DNA of 20,128 nucleotides from Isoetes engelmannii. Its lineage: Eukaryota; Streptophyta; Lycopodiopsida; Isoetales; Isoetaceae. Position numbers and translations under genes: made by a program. Every line of letters begins with the position of its first letter. Position 1 is the stretch's first letter. Positions 18,645 to 20,128 of the stretch are shown one piece after another. The notes beneath the pieces were generated by a model. That model worked only from the letters and a program-made list of their open reading frames with translations, was not told where the DNA came from and did no database searches. Location of the stretch: NCBI GenBank assembly GCA_011763485.2, contig JAANSK020289268.1:1-20128 (forward strand), given 5' to 3'.

Positions 18645-19032
18645 GCTGAAGCACTAAGATATCGAAATCAGGAGCAAAGCTAATTTCTTGGCGAGAAGAT
18701 AGACCAAAAACTCGACAGCCGAGTCTAGTAACTGAAGGGTCTGCCTTCAAAACCACAAGAAAATCCAAGAAAGGGTGATTCCTCTGGTCTGTTTCGAAAA
18801 ATACAGAAGAATTGATGTCCCTGGCAAGAGAACTTCCTTCCACAGAAAAGGAAAGCACACACAAGTTATCTTCTTCATTGTCAGTACAAAATCTGAAAAA
18901 TCCTAAAGTACTTCTATTTCTACAGGCCTGCAAAATCCAGAGAATGATAATTAGTCTAGCTTGGGGTGACAGAGGTGCTCCAGGCTTTAGATTCTGGAGA
19001 ATAGCAGAGGCGTACACCTCTGCCTCATGCAT
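18634..19032 (-). CDS. LINE leader ORF, 132 residues, unrecognised
   Basis: The first ATG at 19032-19030 gives MHEAEVYASAILQNLKPG and stays open to the TAA at 18636-18634, ending SFAPDFDILVLQHEV. This is the only intact ORF of the element. It reads like a folded globular protein: a helical N-terminus with SPQARLIIILWILQACRN, then beta-like LDFLVVLKADPSVTRLGCRVFG. I do not recognise a family. Its last codons overlap the ORF1 start in the 11-nt ATGAGGTCTAA. Plant L1 elements are usually described with two ORFs, so this could be an extra ORF or the N-terminal part of ORF1 split by one frameshift. In the ORF1 frame a TAG lies four codons upstream of its ATG. Confidence 0.6.
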   Translation of the reverse strand: MHEAEVYASAILQNLKPGAPLSPQARLIIILWILQACRNRSTLGFFRFCTDNEEDNLCVLSFSVEGSSLARDINSSVFFETDQRNHPFLDFLVVLKADPSVTRLGCRVFGLSSRQEISFAPDFDILVLQHEV

Positions 19033-19143
19033 CGAATCGGGTCCGGGCACCTAGGCGTCCGTTCACCCGCTGAGTCGAGCGCCACCTGCAGCGCCTAGTC
19101 ATCCTCCCGCTCCCTTGGCCGTCCCATACGTAATTTCATTACC
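19033..19143 (-). promoter_or_regulatory. LINE 5' leader, probable internal promoter region
   Basis: A GC-rich stretch (GGCGCTGCAGGTGGCGCTCG and similar) between the right target duplication and the first ATG. It begins GTAATGAAATTAC, a small inverted repeat. LINEs usually start transcription from within such leaders; no specific motif is identified. Confidence 0.45.
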
Positions 19144-19161
19144 CCAACCATACATATATTC
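19144..19161. repeat. LINE target-site duplication, right copy
   Basis: CCAACCATACATATATTC, identical to 12457-12474. The flanking bases differ on both sides (T versus C on the left, T versus G on the right), so the duplication is exactly 18 bp. Confidence 0.95.
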
Positions 19162-20128
19162 GTACACATTTTTTTTCCTTTGGTGATTTTTGAAACAGTA
19201 TATGGCTGAAATGGGGGTTTGTAGAAAATTCCAAAGGGGGTATACAACGAGTTTTTTGCCGATCCCATGCACGCAGGTGGCATGTCTTCTAATAATAGTT
19301 GCCCCCTCCCCCCCTCGAAAAAAAAGGAAAAAACCCCCTCAAGGGGACAGATCACCATATGTCGTAGGTAGTCGTGGGGGGGGGGGGGGTCCGAAAGGGG
19401 AACCCTCCACCATATGATACTTGAAAGGATTTAAAGATCAGAGGTTTTTGAGGCACAATAGGTACACTAAGTTAGTTTGGATGTTTGGATTAACAGATCA
19501 ACATATATGCTTAGTATATCTGTAAAGGTCCTCAGTATATCCTGTTAATCTGTAATTAGAATAACAAATTAAAAGATATGTTTAGTTTATCCATGGTCTT
19601 CAGTATGTATATGAAAAAGCGTATATCGACTACTTGTTGCGACTGGAGTACATATACGGATAAGGGACCAAAAACCAGAATTCAAATTTACGTATGTTTT
19701 GGGGAGAAAAAGGGGGGGGGGGATCCCCAACAAAATGCCGTATACAGGGGGTTTCTGTCGATCCCTTGCACACACAGCCATATGCCCTACGTAAAGAGGT
19801 GAAGCCCCTGGAAGGACATTACCCTAGAAAATACCAATTTTACCATATCCTTGGAGGTCTTTCTCAGAACCTATGCTTTTATACCAACTTAGTAATAATA
19901 ATATTTGTCATAAGAATAATAAGATTTTTTATTTTTGGACTTTAACGGAAAAAGAATCTGTTTGTATTTGCCTCCTTTCAATATAAGAACTTGAGTTGTT
20001 AGATCTATGCGTCATATAATTTGAGTTGTTACATAAAAAAAAATCACGTGTTGCTAATTAGATTTGTTGTTTATGTAAAAGTAGCCACTTCAACCGCTAA
20101 AATTTTGAACATGGAATCACCATCTTAG
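19162..20128. other. Right-hand spacer with diverged repeats and G runs, no gene
   Basis: No coding similarity. About 19231-19288 and 19731-19790 look like diverged copies (TATACA, GATCCC-TGCAC-CA motifs in order). AAGATATGTTTAGTTTATCC...CTTCAGTATG (about 19572-19610) resembles ACATATATGCTTAGTATATC...CTCAGTATATC (about 19500-19541). Homopolymer G runs are 14 at 19376-19389 and 11 at 19712-19722. GAGTTGTTA recurs near 19993 and 20023. Confidence 0.5.

Larger units (their letters stand above)
12475..19143 (-). mobile_element. Nearly full-length L1-type LINE with 18-bp target duplications
   Basis: A 6,669-bp non-LTR retrotransposon on the minus strand. It is bounded by identical 18-bp duplications and ends in A12 (12475-12486). 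From its 5' end it has a GC-rich leader (19143-19033), a short leader ORF, ORF1, ORF2 (endonuclease, reverse transcriptase, zf-RVT) and a 3' untranslated region of about 470 nt (12952-12487). It shows no RNase H domain. About fifteen frameshifts and stops interrupt the ORFs, so this copy cannot encode working proteins as read. It was inserted by target-primed reverse transcription. The perfect duplications point to a fairly recent event or to inherited damage. Confidence 0.93.

Overview
The window looks like repeat-rich, intron-bearing nuclear DNA of a land plant. The evidence is plant-type L1 LINEs (DUF4283-like ORF1, zf-RVT tail), a Ty3/gypsy pol scrap, a Helitron with TC...CTAG ends, tRNA-derived modules, and AT-rich spacers with GT-AG intron signals. 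A fern or other large-genome plant is possible, but I cannot assign a species. There is no bacterial-style gene organisation, no rRNA, no real tRNA gene and no CRISPR.

Layout. 1-91 is a Ty3/gypsy pol scrap. About 181-265 is a tRNA-like (box A/box B) module on the minus strand. 306-720 is a repeat array (array A) rich in TTCTAGAA, which is also the core of a heat-shock element. 718-1693 is a C-poor minisatellite with GC-rich inserts, ending in a strong hairpin at 1762-1797. 1801-4296 is mostly uncharacterised spacer. 4297-5630 is a decayed LINE reverse-transcriptase piece (+). About 6640-7760 is another decayed LINE endonuclease/linker piece (-). 8131-8659 and 11592-12250 are the two halves of one heat-shock-element-like array (array B), again with a tRNA-like module beside it.

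The two halves of array B are separated by a 2,932-bp Helitron (8660-11591). Its ends are A|TC at the left and a 7-bp hairpin plus CTAG|T at the right, and removing it rejoins the array in register. The Helitron carries a possible small two-exon gene. Exon 8868-8974 and exon 10094-10229 join in phase to give an unrecognised 80-residue protein with a C-terminal membrane segment.

To the right lies a nearly full-length L1-type LINE on the minus strand (12475-19143). It has a 12-nt poly(A) tail and a perfect 18-bp target-site duplication. It appears to have three cistrons: an unrecognised 132-residue leader ORF, a long ORF1 (coiled coil, zinc-ribbon-like cluster, DUF4283-like region), and ORF2 (endonuclease, reverse transcriptase, zf-RVT). 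Both ORF junctions show the same 11-nt ATG...TAA overlap. The coding frames carry about fifteen breaks, so this copy is not functional as read.

No ordinary housekeeping gene is recognisable. The most notable signals are the heat-shock-element arrays, the gene-carrying Helitron that splits one of them, and the LINE's repeated overlapping stop/start architecture. Everything here comes from reading the sequence; no searches were run.
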